A DNA stretch of 64,000 nt from Acetobacteraceae bacterium. Lineage in GTDB: Bacteria; Pseudomonadota; Alphaproteobacteria; Acetobacterales; Acetobacteraceae. Every line of letters begins with the position of its first letter. Position 1 is the stretch's first letter. Position numbers and translations under genes: made by a program. Location of the stretch: the NCBI GenBank assembly GCA_003164135.1, contig PLSD01000135.1:44500-108499 (forward strand), read 5' to 3'. Under the pieces are notes generated by a model that saw only the letters and a list, made by a program, of their open reading frames with translations, did no database searches and was not told where the DNA came from. Positions 8,627-18,462 of the stretch are shown one piece after another.

Positions 8627-9432
8627 TGACCGAAACGAACACGGACGTGCCTGAGGTTCTGGTCGAGAAATTCGATGGCATCGCCATTGTCACACTCAAC
8701 CGGCCGGACCGGTTGAATGCGCTGATCTCCTCGATCATGGGCCAGCTGCGCGTGGCGATCACCGATGTTGCCGAGGACCCCTCCGTCGGCTGCGTCGTGC
8801 TCACCGGCGCCGGGCGCGGTTTTTGCGCTGGCGGCGATTTGAAAGACGGCGGGCGCGACCGCATGGAAGTGGGACCCGAGCAGGGCAGCCGGATCGAGCA
8901 GGCGCACACCAGGCTGCGTGGCTTCATGGAATCCTCGCGCCTGCTGCACGACATGCCCAAGCCGACCATCGCGATGATCAACGGTCCGGTGGCGGGTGCT
9001 GGCATCGGCCTCGCCGGAGCCTGCGACCTGCGGTTTGCGGGCGAGTCCGCCAGCTTCATCACCGCGTTCGACCGCATCGGCGCCGGCGGCGATTTTGGTT
9101 CTTCGTATTTCTGGACGAAAATTCTCGGCACCGGCGTGGCGCGGGAGCTGTTTTTCCTGAGCGAGAAACTCACCGCGCAGCAGGCTTTCGCCAAGGGCAT
9201 TTACACCAAATTATTCGCCGATGCCGAGCTGCGCGAAGCTACGCTCGCCGCCGCGAAAAAACTGGCGAACGGCCCGCGCATGGGCTGGCGCTACATGAAG
9301 GCCAATTTGAACAAGGCCGAGGATGCGAGCTTTGAGGATGCGCTCGACCACGAGGCGCTCAACATGACGCTCTCGACCGCGGCCACCGCCGCGATCTGGA
9401 AAGCGGCGCAGAAAGCCCAGAAGGGAGACTAA
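8623..9432 (+). CDS. Enoyl-CoA hydratase/isomerase with altered active site
   Basis: Crotonase-family protein of 269 residues, start at 8623 overlapping the upstream stop by ATGA (a second ATG follows directly). The oxyanion segment AGRGFCAGGDLKDG is intact. The two canonical glutamates are replaced: VAGAGIGLAGACD has Gly and IGAGGDFGSSYFWTKILG has Asp. The GG-D-GSSYF pattern recurs in the crotonase at 19285, so this is a distinct subfamily in which Asp may act as acid or base. It is followed one base later by an acyl-CoA dehydrogenase pair. Confidence 0.85.
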   Translation: MMTETNTDVPEVLVEKFDGIAIVTLNRPDRLNALISSIMGQLRVAITDVAEDPSVGCVVLTGAGRGFCAGGDLKDGGRDRMEVGPEQGSRIEQAHTRLRGFMESSRLLHDMPKPTIAMINGPVAGAGIGLAGACDLRFAGESASFITAFDRIGAGGDFGSSYFWTKILGTGVARELFFLSEKLTAQQAFAKGIYTKLFADAELREATLAAAKKLANGPRMGWRYMKANLNKAEDASFEDALDHEALNMTLSTAATAAIWKAAQKAQKGD

Positions 9433-9433
9433 G

Positions 9434-10627
9434 ATGGACCTGAGCTATGGTGCGGAAAACGAACGCTTTCGCCTGGAGGTGCGGGAATTTCTCGCCGAGG
9501 GCTGGAAGCCGCCAGCGGTGCGCGGCGCGGAACTACGTGCGTATATCGACGATTTTCGCCAGCGCGGGGTGACAAAGGGCTATCTCTATCGCACTATCCC
9601 TAAGCGTTTCGGCGGCTCGGAACAGCCGGTCGATGTGGTCAAGGCGCAGGTGATCCGCGAGGAGTTCGGCCGTGCCCGCGCGCCGATGGAAGTGACCGGC
9701 AACGGCATGAACATGCTGGTGCCCACGCTGCTGGACCGCGGCACGGACGCGCAACGCGAGTTCTTCATCCGCCCCACCATGGCCGGCAAGTTCATCTGGG
9801 GCCAGGGCTATTCCGAGCCCGGCACCGGCTCCGACCTCGCGTCCGTGCGCACCAAGGGTGAGCTGATTAACGGCGAATGGGTTATCAACGGCCAGAAAAT
9901 CTGGACCTCGCAGGGGCAGCAGGCGAACTACATGTTCGCGCTCATCCGCACCGAGCCGGGCGCGCCCAAGCATGAGGGCATTTCCTATCTGCTCATCGAC
10001 CTCAACCAGCCCGGCGTCACCCGCCGGCCGATCAAGCAGATTACCGGCGGCGCCGATTTCTGTGAGTTTTTCTTCGAGGATGTGAAAACGCCGGCCGAGT
10101 GGATTGTCGGTGAGCGCGGCGAGGGCTGGAATGTCTCGCGCACCACGCTCAAGCACGAGCGCGCCAGCATCGGCTCAGCCGATGGGCTGGGCGCGCAGTT
10201 CCGCAAACTGGTTGAACTGGCGCAGACCACGCCGCGTAACGGCAAGCCCGCGATCCAGGACCCGCTGATCCGCGAGGCGCTGGTGAAAATCGAAGGCTGG
10301 GTGCTGGCGCATCGCTGCTCCAGCTACCGCATTTTTTCGCTTGCTGCCGCGCGGGAGGAGCCCGGCATCATCAGCCTGATGATGAAGCTGCTACTCACCG
10401 AAACCGGGCATGAGATCGCCTTGCTGGCACAGGAGCTGATCGGCGATTTCGCCTTGCTGGAAGCCTCGCAGACCGAGACCAGGGGCCGCGGGCCGGAGAA
10501 ATGGCTCGATCAGATCATGGGCTCGCTGGGCAATTCAATCGCTGGAGGCACCACCAATATCCAGCGCAACATTATCGGTGAGCGCGGGCTCGGCCTGCCG
10601 CGCGATCTGGCGATGGGAGATAAATAA
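9434..10627 (+). CDS. Acyl-CoA dehydrogenase, larger subunit of a pair
   Basis: FAD-dependent acyl-CoA dehydrogenase of 397 residues. The flavin/substrate motif GYSEPGTGSDLASVRTK lies near residue 125. The C-terminal IAGGTTNIQRNIIGERGLGLPR motif is typical of the FadE alpha-type subunits found in two-subunit enzymes. It overlaps the next, shorter dehydrogenase gene by one base (TAATG). In Mycobacterium, such paired genes form alpha2-beta2 dehydrogenases acting on steroid side-chain CoA esters; the same assembly is inferred here. Electrons would go to ETF, which is not encoded in the window. Confidence 0.9.
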   Translation: MDLSYGAENERFRLEVREFLAEGWKPPAVRGAELRAYIDDFRQRGVTKGYLYRTIPKRFGGSEQPVDVVKAQVIREEFGRARAPMEVTGNGMNMLVPTLLDRGTDAQREFFIRPTMAGKFIWGQGYSEPGTGSDLASVRTKGELINGEWVINGQKIWTSQGQQANYMFALIRTEPGAPKHEGISYLLIDLNQPGVTRRPIKQITGGADFCEFFFEDVKTPAEWIVGERGEGWNVSRTTLKHERASIGSADGLGAQFRKLVELAQTTPRNGKPAIQDPLIREALVKIEGWVLAHRCSSYRIFSLAAAREEPGIISLMMKLLLTETGHEIALLAQELIGDFALLEASQTETRGRGPEKWLDQIMGSLGNSIAGGTTNIQRNIIGERGLGLPRDLAMGDK

Positions 10628-11685
10628 TGCGGTTTCATCCCTCCGAGGAACAGATTGCGATTCAGGACGCGCTGCGCGGCACGCTGGCCGACACGCTGCC
10701 TTCCGCCAAGCTGCATGCGCTGATTGATGGCGAGGCGGATTTGGACCGTCCGAGCTGGGACGCGCTAATGGCACTTGGCCTTGGCGGGCTGATGCTGCCC
10801 GAAGACCAGGGCGGCAGCGGCCTGGGCTTGCTCGATACCGCAATGGTGGTCGAGGTGCTGGGTGAAGGCGGCGCCTCTGGCCCGGTGATCCCGCATCTGA
10901 TGACCGTGCTGGCGCTGGCCCGGAGCAAAAACGAGGATGCGAAGGCGAAAATTCTGCCGGGGCTGGTTGCGGGTGAGACGATTGCCACGCTGGCCTTCGG
11001 CGGCAATTGGCTGCCCGAAAGCTGGGATGTGAGCGAGGACGCTGGCCGGGTCAGCGGCGTGGTCAAATTCGTCCCCTCGGCGCCGAGTGCCGGGGTTTTC
11101 CTAGTCGGGCTGGCGGGCGGCAGGCTGGCGCTGGTTGAGGCCGGGGAAGGCGTTACCGTCGAGCTGCATTCGAGCATCGACCGCACCCGCCGCATGGCGC
11201 AGGTGACATTCGCCAACGCCCCGGCGGTTCTGCTCGATACCGATGTAGCGGCTGTAATCGATGCGGGCCTTGTCCTCACCGCCGCCGATGCCTTGGGAGG
11301 CGCGCAAAAGGCGCTGGACATGTCGGTGGCTTATGCCAAGGAGCGGCAGCAGTTCGGCCAGCCGATCGGCCGGTTCCAGGGGTTGAAACACCAGCTCGCC
11401 ACCATGGCGCTGGAGGTCGAGCCCGCCCGCGCGCTGGTGTGGTACGCCGCCTATGCGTTCGACGCTGGCCTGGAGGATGCGCGCCGGGTGGCGGCGATTG
11501 CCAAGGCGCATCTGACCGACCGTTTCGTCTCGGTGATCCGCGCCGCCGTCGCCGCGCATGGCGGCATTGGCTACACCTGGGAATACGACCTCAGCGTCTG
11601 GGTCCGCCGCTCGTTCTATGATCGCGCTTTCCTCGGCAGCCCCGTCGCCCACCGCGCCCGCGCGGCTGAACTCGCCGGCTGGTGA
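10627..11685 (+). CDS. Acyl-CoA dehydrogenase, smaller subunit of a pair
   Basis: Acyl-CoA dehydrogenase-like protein of 352 residues, shorter and more divergent than its upstream partner. The N-terminal helical domain begins MRFHPSEEQIAIQDALR. The central beta domain is weakly conserved and the usual FAD-binding TEPxxGSD motif is missing. The C-terminal domain keeps RQQFGQPIGRFQGLKHQLA and AHGGIGYTWEYDLSVW. This is the usual pattern of the beta-type partner in heteromeric FadE enzymes. Translationally coupled on both sides: TAATG upstream, GTGA downstream. Confidence 0.88.
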   Translation: MRFHPSEEQIAIQDALRGTLADTLPSAKLHALIDGEADLDRPSWDALMALGLGGLMLPEDQGGSGLGLLDTAMVVEVLGEGGASGPVIPHLMTVLALARSKNEDAKAKILPGLVAGETIATLAFGGNWLPESWDVSEDAGRVSGVVKFVPSAPSAGVFLVGLAGGRLALVEAGEGVTVELHSSIDRTRRMAQVTFANAPAVLLDTDVAAVIDAGLVLTAADALGGAQKALDMSVAYAKERQQFGQPIGRFQGLKHQLATMALEVEPARALVWYAAYAFDAGLEDARRVAAIAKAHLTDRFVSVIRAAVAAHGGIGYTWEYDLSVWVRRSFYDRAFLGSPVAHRARAAELAGW

Positions 11686-12542
11686 AAAATTTCGCCGGCA
11701 AGACCGCCGTCATCACCGGGGCGGGCAGCGGCTTTGGCCGGGAGTTTGCCCGCATCGCGGCGGGGCTCGGCATGCGCCTGGTTCTGGCCGACATCCAGGC
11801 GGACGCGCTGGACGCCACCGTGGCTGCATTGCCTGGCGTGGAAATCCTCGCGCGCCGCACGGATGTTTCCAAGGCCGCTGACATGGAGGCTTTGGTAACG
11901 GCGGCGTACGACCGTTTCGGTGCGGTGCATTTGCTGTTCAACAACGCCGGTGTCATCGCCGGCGGGCTGATCTGGGAAAATTCCGTTGCCGATTGGGAAT
12001 GGGTGCTCGGGGTGAATGTGTGGAGCGTCATCCACGGCATCCGCTTGTTCGTGCCGCGCATGCTGGCGCAGGGCGATGAATGCCATATCGTCAACACCGC
12101 CTCGGTCGCCGGGTTGCTCTCCACCCAGACGATGGGTGTCTACAATGTCAGCAAGCACGCGGTGGTCACACTTTCGGAGACCTTGTTCCAGGATTTGCGG
12201 ATCGCCGGTGCGAATATCGGCGTCACCCTGCTCTGCCCAGCCTTTGTTGCCACCGGCATTGCCGATGCGGAACGCAACCGCCCGGCGGAAGCGCAAAACA
12301 CCGCGCTGACCGAGAGCCAAAAAGTATCGGCGGCGCAGACAAAAAAAGCTGTCGATTCCGGCCGCATCACCGCCGCCGAGGTCGCGGAAAAAACTTTCGA
12401 GTGCATCCGCGAGAACCGCTTATACTGCCTGACGCATCCGAAAATTCTCGGTAGCGTCGAGCTGCGCTTCCAGGACATTCTGGCGCAGCGCAACCCGAGT
12501 GATCCGTTCTCGCACAAGCCAAACGTGGCGCCTGCCATTTAG
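11682..12542 (+). CDS. SDR oxidoreductase
   Basis: Classical short-chain dehydrogenase of 286 residues beginning with GTG that overlaps the upstream stop (GTGA). The cofactor motif TGAGSGFG is near residues 13-20, NNAG near 88, and the catalytic YNVSK with upstream TASVAG near 140-160. A C-terminal extension of about 40 residues follows the core fold. It is likely a 3-hydroxyacyl-CoA or secondary alcohol dehydrogenase finishing the plus operon. The stop codon overlaps the convergent gene's stop by four bases, with no terminator visible between. Confidence 0.87.
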   Translation: MKNFAGKTAVITGAGSGFGREFARIAAGLGMRLVLADIQADALDATVAALPGVEILARRTDVSKAADMEALVTAAYDRFGAVHLLFNNAGVIAGGLIWENSVADWEWVLGVNVWSVIHGIRLFVPRMLAQGDECHIVNTASVAGLLSTQTMGVYNVSKHAVVTLSETLFQDLRIAGANIGVTLLCPAFVATGIADAERNRPAEAQNTALTESQKVSAAQTKKAVDSGRITAAEVAEKTFECIRENRLYCLTHPKILGSVELRFQDILAQRNPSDPFSHKPNVAPAI

Positions 12543-13534
12543 TCCATCAGCAACACAATCCGCCCGGCGGCATCTCCGGCGGCGGCGCGATTCATGGCGG
12601 GGGCGAAATCCTCGAACCTGTAGGTCTGCGCGATGGGCGGATGCAGTTTTCCGGCGCCATACAGCGCGAACAGCGCCTTCATGTTGGCCGCCGCCGTTTC
12701 CGGCTCGTTTTCGCAGAACAGCCGCAGTTCCACGCCGAGCAGGGCAGCCCCCTTCAGCAGCACCAGATTGGTCGGCAGTCTGGGGATTTCACCGCTGGCA
12801 AAGCCGATCACCACCTGCCGCCCGCCCCAGGCCAGGGAGCGGAACGCCAGCTCCGTGGCGCCACCGCCGATCGGGTCGACGACCACATCCACGCCCTTGC
12901 CACCATTGGCGGCCTTCAAATCGTCGCGCCAGGTGGCGGAGCGGGAGTCGATGGCCTGCGCCGCTCCAGTGGCCAGCGTCAGGGCGCGTTTTTCCGGGCT
13001 GGAGGCCGAGGCGATCACTTTCGCACCCAGCGCCACCCCGAGTTCGATGGCGGCACAGCCAACCGCCCCCGCCGCGCCCAGCACCAGCAACGTCTCACCG
13101 GGCTTGAGTGCCGCGCGCTGCACCAGCGCGTAATAGGCGGTGGCGTAGCTCACCTGAAACACGGCACCCTCGGCAAAGCCCATGGCATCCGGGATGGGAA
13201 TGGCGAGTTTCTCGGGGATCACCGCCGCCTCTGCAAAGGCAAACCCAAAGCCGCAGGCCATCACGCGCTGGCCAATCCGCGCCGGCGCCACGCCTTCGCC
13301 CACCGCCTCGATCACCCCGGCGCATTCGCTGCCGGGAACCATGGGCAGCGGCGGTTTCACCTGATATTTCCCCGCCGCGACCAGGATATCGACAAAGCTC
13401 ACCCCGGCGGCATGCATGCGTATCCGCACCTTGCCAGGGCCGGGCAAGCCGGGGTCGCGCGGGGTCAACACAAAACTCTCCGGGGCGCCGAATTCATGCG
13501 CCAGCAGGACGCGCCGTGTGGTTTGGTCAGTCAT
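12539..13534 (-). CDS. Quinone-oxidoreductase-like MDR protein
   Basis: Zinc-independent medium-chain dehydrogenase/reductase of 331 residues, NADPH:quinone oxidoreductase family. The N-terminal GroES-like domain contains PGSECAGVIEAVGEGV near residue 66. The Rossmann domain starts with LVLGAAGAVGCAAIELGVALGAKVIA near 140, and the NADPH site is suggested by ASASSPEKRA. No catalytic zinc cysteine set is seen. The start at 13534 overlaps the upstream gene stop (ATGA); a much longer in-frame extension is rejected. In this context it may reduce an enoyl-CoA or an alpha,beta-unsaturated ketone. Confidence 0.87.
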   Translation of the reverse strand: MTDQTTRRVLLAHEFGAPESFVLTPRDPGLPGPGKVRIRMHAAGVSFVDILVAAGKYQVKPPLPMVPGSECAGVIEAVGEGVAPARIGQRVMACGFGFAFAEAAVIPEKLAIPIPDAMGFAEGAVFQVSYATAYYALVQRAALKPGETLLVLGAAGAVGCAAIELGVALGAKVIASASSPEKRALTLATGAAQAIDSRSATWRDDLKAANGGKGVDVVVDPIGGGATELAFRSLAWGGRQVVIGFASGEIPRLPTNLVLLKGAALLGVELRLFCENEPETAAANMKALFALYGAGKLHPPIAQTYRFEDFAPAMNRAAAGDAAGRIVLLMD

Positions 13535-13962
13535 TTGCGGGCTCCAAAATCGGGGTAGAGGGAGGTTGCGGATTGCCAGTCGATCCGCACCTGGCGGTGC
13601 GCAAACCGCCAGCCTTGGGGTAGCCGGGCTAGGCGGTCCACATAGGTGCCGCCATGGTCCGGCCCGGCGTTGGTGACGACGAAAAAATAGCTTCTCGACT
13701 GCGCCTGGCCGCTGGAATCCAGTGTAATGAGAGGGCTGGCGACATGGTGATGCACCACCCGTAAGTCGGGGTTGCGGCTGGCCCCGCGCAGGGCGGCGAT
13801 GATTTCCTGCGGCCCGGTGGCGCGCGTGCCAGGAAATTCCAGCCCCCCATCCGGCGCGAAACATTTGGCCAGCACTTCCACCTGCGCGCGGTCGCCCGCC
13901 ATGGTGTAGCGCGCCATCAGGTCGCGGATGCGCTCGCGGTCCAACAGGGCTTCGAGGTTCAT
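13531..13962 (-). CDS. SnoaL-like / NTF2-fold protein
   Basis: Small protein of 143 residues with the SnoaL-like (DUF4440-type) pattern: an N-terminal helix pair ERIRDLMARYTMAGDR, then FAPDGGLEFPG, then RVVHHHVASPLITL and a C-terminal strand set ending GWRFAHRQVRIDW. Proteins with this cone-shaped fold act as isomerases, cyclases or dehydratases, or only bind ligands. It is coupled to both neighbours by four-base overlaps, so it should belong to the same step as the flavoprotein and the MDR enzyme. The specific reaction is unknown. Confidence 0.82.
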   Translation of the reverse strand: MNLEALLDRERIRDLMARYTMAGDRAQVEVLAKCFAPDGGLEFPGTRATGPQEIIAALRGASRNPDLRVVHHHVASPLITLDSSGQAQSRSYFFVVTNAGPDHGGTYVDRLARLPQGWRFAHRQVRIDWQSATSLYPDFGARK

Positions 13963-14933
13963 GGCGAATTGACCCTTCGCAGATTTGCGCGCCAGTCTCG
14001 CGGTGACCGTGCCGCCGCGAATTCATCGGCCAGCCGGTCGACGATGCCCTGGACCTCCGGGATGTCGTTGATCAGCCCGGTGGAATGCCCGCCGCTCCAC
14101 ACGGTTTTCCAGGGTTTTACGCCCGCGGGCAGGTTGGGATGATGCAGCCCCGGCGGCCGGGGCAGGTTGTCGGGGTCGAGGCCCGCCGCGCGCATGGAAG
14201 GTTTGAGGAAACTGGCCGGCAGGCCACTGATGGCGTCGGTGAACAGCACATCCTCGCTTTTCGCGCTCACCAGCATCTCCTTATGCCCCGCCGCCGCACC
14301 GGATTCGGTGCTGGCGATGAAGCGTGTGCCCATGACCACCAAATCCGCCCCCAATGTGAGCGCCGCGGCGATGCCGTTGCCATCCGCGATCCCGCCTGCC
14401 AGCATGATCGGGCCGCCAAATATGGCGCGGATCTGCGGCAGAAACGCGAACGGTGAGAGCGTGCCGGCATGGCCGCCCGCGCCCGCGCACACCAGCATCA
14501 GCCCATCCACCCCGGCGGCAATCGCTTTTTCGGCGTGGCGCAGCGTGGTGACGTCATGAAACACGATGCCGCCCCACTCGTGTGCCGCCGTCACCACGTC
14601 GCTCGGGTCGCCCATGTTGGTGAGGATCAGCGGTGGTTTGTGCCGGGTGAGCGTGGCCATCGCCGCCTGCCGCGCCGCTTTGTCCAGTGCCGAGGAGGCC
14701 AGCAGGTTGACGCAGAACGGCGCGAAATCCTGCCCCGCACCCAGGCTGCGCCGCTCGGCCTCGCGGATTTCGGCCAGCCAGCCCTCCAGGGATTCGGGCG
14801 CGCGCGGGTTGGCGGTGGGGAAGGCGCCGATGATCCCGGCCCGGCAGCAGGCGGTTACTAACTTCAGATTGGAGACGATGAACATCGGTGCCGCCATGAC
14901 CGGCAGGCGGAGTGAGTTCCAGTTCAGAGCCAT
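13959..14933 (-). CDS. Nitronate monooxygenase-family flavoprotein
   Basis: FMN-dependent TIM-barrel protein of 324 residues in the nitronate monooxygenase (2-nitropropane dioxygenase) family. MAAPMFIVSN at the N-terminus, the GAGGHAG loop with the conserved His near residue 152, and the phosphate-binding LAGGIADGNGIAAALTLGADLVVMGTRF segment are visible. Many members in degradation clusters are not nitronate oxidases but act on CoA esters. It is divergent from a second, more IpdC-like member at 15050 and shares an AT-rich regulatory region with it. First gene of a three-gene minus operon. Confidence 0.88.
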   Translation of the reverse strand: MALNWNSLRLPVMAAPMFIVSNLKLVTACCRAGIIGAFPTANPRAPESLEGWLAEIREAERRSLGAGQDFAPFCVNLLASSALDKAARQAAMATLTRHKPPLILTNMGDPSDVVTAAHEWGGIVFHDVTTLRHAEKAIAAGVDGLMLVCAGAGGHAGTLSPFAFLPQIRAIFGGPIMLAGGIADGNGIAAALTLGADLVVMGTRFIASTESGAAAGHKEMLVSAKSEDVLFTDAISGLPASFLKPSMRAAGLDPDNLPRPPGLHHPNLPAGVKPWKTVWSGGHSTGLINDIPEVQGIVDRLADEFAAARSPRDWRANLRRVNSP

Positions 14934-14983
14934 AGAGACTTCCCCCCTCGGTGATTGGCGCTTGCCCGCGGCTAAAAATGGTG

Positions 14984-16036
<1,053 letters not shown>

Positions 16037-16057
16037 AGTAAATAAGAGGAGGATTTT

Positions 16058-17221
16058 ATGGCTGAAGCCTATATCGTAGCCGCCGTGCGTACCGCCGGTG
16101 GCCGCCGCAATGGCCGCCTCGTTGGGGTGCACCCGGCTGATCTCGGCGCAATGAGCATCAACGCCGTGCTGGCACGCACCGGCATCGACCCCGCCGCGGT
16201 GGAGGATGTGATCGTCGGCTGCGTCACCCAGGCCGGCGAACAAGCCTCGAATATTGGCCGGCATGTCGTGCTCGCCTCGCATCTGCCGCAGAGCGTGCCC
16301 GCGGTGTCTATCGACCGCCAATGCGGCTCCTCGCAGCAGGCCGTGCATTTCGCGGCACAGGCGGTGATGTCCGGCACGCAGGATGTCGTGCTGGCTGTCG
16401 GCGTGGAGACCATGAGCCGCAACACTATGGGTTTGGCGTTTTTGGCCGACAAGGGCTACGACCAATTGAGCCCGGTGATCCATGAGCGTTACGGCGTGAA
16501 GGCATTCAGCCAGTTCGCCGGCGCCGAAATGATTGCCGCAAAGAACGGTTTTACCCGTGAAACCCTGGACCGTTTCGGCCTCGCCAGCCAGCAGAAGGCA
16601 GCCGCCGCCACGCAAGCCGGGGCTTTTGCCGCCGAGCTGGTGCCCGTGCCGGTAACGCTGCCGGACGGCACGCAGACCATCCATGAGGTGGACGAGGGCA
16701 TCCGTTTCGACGCCACGTATGAGTCGATCGCCGGGGTCAAGCTGATCTCGCCGGAAGGCATCATCACCGCCGCCACCTCCAGCCAGATATGCGACGGCTC
16801 GTCGGCCGTGCTGGTGGTCTCGGAGAAGGCGCTGAAACTACATAATCTGACGCCGATCGCGCGCATTCATAACCTCACCGTCACGGCGGGCGATCCGGTG
16901 ATCATGCTGGAAGAGCCGCTGTACGCGACCGAGCGCGCGCTGAAGAAGGCCGGGATGAAGATCGACGACATCGACCTCTACGAGGTGAACGAGGCGTTTG
17001 CCCCGGTGCCGCTGGCCTGGCTGAGGTATCTCGGCGCCGACCCGGACAAGCTCAACGTCAATGGCGGCGCCATCGCGTTGGGCCATCCGCTGGGCGCATC
17101 GGGGGCCAAGCTGATGGCAACCCTGGTGCATGCACTGCGCGCGCGCGGCAAGCGCTATGGTTTGCAGACCATGTGCGAGGGTGGCGGCATCGCCAATGTC
17201 ACCATCGTCGAGGCGCTTTAA
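16058..17221 (+). CDS. Thiolase, FadA6-like
   Basis: Acetyl-CoA acyltransferase of 387 residues. The nucleophilic Cys lies in DRQCGSSQQAV near residue 90. The NEAFAPV segment, GGAIALGHPLGASGA and the second Cys in MCEGGGIANVT complete the active site. The whole DRQCGSSQQA/NEAFAPV/MCEGGG set matches the thiolase branch that contains FadA6. It should cleave a 3-ketoacyl-CoA, probably derived from ring opening given the IpdC-like neighbour. AGAGGAGG sits just before the start. A hairpin follows the stop. Confidence 0.9.
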   Translation: MAEAYIVAAVRTAGGRRNGRLVGVHPADLGAMSINAVLARTGIDPAAVEDVIVGCVTQAGEQASNIGRHVVLASHLPQSVPAVSIDRQCGSSQQAVHFAAQAVMSGTQDVVLAVGVETMSRNTMGLAFLADKGYDQLSPVIHERYGVKAFSQFAGAEMIAAKNGFTRETLDRFGLASQQKAAAATQAGAFAAELVPVPVTLPDGTQTIHEVDEGIRFDATYESIAGVKLISPEGIITAATSSQICDGSSAVLVVSEKALKLHNLTPIARIHNLTVTAGDPVIMLEEPLYATERALKKAGMKIDDIDLYEVNEAFAPVPLAWLRYLGADPDKLNVNGGAIALGHPLGASGAKLMATLVHALRARGKRYGLQTMCEGGGIANVTIVEAL

Positions 17222-17232
17222 AATTACCGTTG

Positions 17233-17261
17233 GGATGGGCGCGGTTTTGCCGAGCCCATCC
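17233..17261 (+). terminator. Hairpin between thiolase and racemase genes
   Basis: Perfect eight-base arms GGATGGGC and GCCCATCC enclose a smaller GCGG/GCCG-like stem-loop, shortly after the thiolase stop. TGATTTCT follows, only a weak U-rich tail. It may act as an attenuator or mRNA-stabilising hairpin within the operon rather than a full terminator, because the next gene runs the same way 38 bases later. Confidence 0.4.
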
Positions 17262-17298
17262 TGATTTCTACAGGTTGGAACGGAGAGAAGGGTAAACC

Positions 17299-18429
17299 AT
17301 GGCGGGGCCGCTGCAAGGCATACGGATTATTGAACTGGCGGGCATCGGCCCCGGCCCGTTCTGCGGCATGATGCTCGCGGACCACGGCGCCGAGGTCATC
17401 CGCGTCGACCGTATCGGCGCCACGCTCAGCCGCGTCGATGCGCTGTCGCGTTCGCGTGTCTCGATCAGCGTCGATATGAAAAAGCCTGAAGGTGTCGCCG
17501 CGATCCGCGAGCTGGTGAAAACGGCGGATGGTTTGATCGAAGGGTTTCGCCCCGGCGTGATGGAACGGCTCGGTCTGGGGCCGGATGTGCTGCTGCAAGA
17601 CAATCCAAAACTGGTGTACGGCCGGATGACCGGCTGGGGCCAGACCGGCCCCTACGCGCATGCCGCCGGCCATGACATTAATTACATTTCCCTCAGCGGC
17701 GCGCTGCATACTTGTGGGCGCAACGGCGGGCAGCCATCGCCGCCGGTGAATTACCTCGGCGATTTTGGCGGCGGCGGCATGATGCTTGCCTTTGGCATGG
17801 TCAGCGCCTTGCTCGCCGTGCGCAACGGCAGCGTGGGCCAGGTGATCGACTGTGCGATGACCGACGGTTCGGCGGCGTTGATGGGCATGACCTGGGCACT
17901 CTACGCCGAAGGCAATTGGCAGGACCGGCCGGGCGTGAACACGCTCGATAGCGGCGCGCCGTATTACGACACCTACGAGACCAGCGACGGCAAATGGATT
18001 TCCATTGGTTCGATCGAGCCGCAGTTCTACGCTCTGCTGCGCGAGAAAACTGGCCTCACCGCCGACCCGGTGTATGACCAGCGCGACGATCCCACTGCCT
18101 GGGCCTCGCTGAAAGAGAAATTCCGCGCGTTGTTTTTAACCCGCACCCGCGACGAATGGTGTGCGTTGATGGAAATGACCGACGTGTGCTTTGCCCCGGT
18201 ACTGTCGCTGGCCGAGGCGCCGTTGCATCCACATAATATGGCGCGCGAAACCTATATTCAAGTCGCGGGCGCGGTGCAACCGGCGCCGGCGCCACGATAT
18301 TCCGTAACCAAAACAGAATTCCCCCGCGCGGCGCCTGTGGTGGGGACCGATACTGATGCCGTGCTGGCCGGAGCAGGCTATGCGCCGGCGCAAATTGCCG
18401 CTCTGCGCAAAGCGGGCGCCATCGGCTGA
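17299..18429 (+). CDS. Alpha-methylacyl-CoA racemase (CaiB/BaiF family)
   Basis: Family III CoA-transferase fold protein of 376 residues. It carries the racemase rather than the transferase signature: His125-Asp126 in HAAGHDINY, Asp155 in NYLGDFGGGG, and Glu240 in GSIEPQFY. These align with the His126/Asp156/Glu241 set of Mycobacterium alpha-methylacyl-CoA racemase. It should invert the 2-methyl centre of branched acyl-CoA so that an S-specific acyl-CoA dehydrogenase can act. Its presence is the clearest sign that the pathway handles methyl-branched (isoprenoid or steroid side-chain-like) acids. No symbol is assigned because mcr/amacr naming is organism-specific. Confidence 0.92.
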   Translation: MAGPLQGIRIIELAGIGPGPFCGMMLADHGAEVIRVDRIGATLSRVDALSRSRVSISVDMKKPEGVAAIRELVKTADGLIEGFRPGVMERLGLGPDVLLQDNPKLVYGRMTGWGQTGPYAHAAGHDINYISLSGALHTCGRNGGQPSPPVNYLGDFGGGGMMLAFGMVSALLAVRNGSVGQVIDCAMTDGSAALMGMTWALYAEGNWQDRPGVNTLDSGAPYYDTYETSDGKWISIGSIEPQFYALLREKTGLTADPVYDQRDDPTAWASLKEKFRALFLTRTRDEWCALMEMTDVCFAPVLSLAEAPLHPHNMARETYIQVAGAVQPAPAPRYSVTKTEFPRAAPVVGTDTDAVLAGAGYAPAQIAALRKAGAIG

Positions 18430-18462
18430 ATAGATTTTTTGTAGCGATAGAGGAGACGAAAC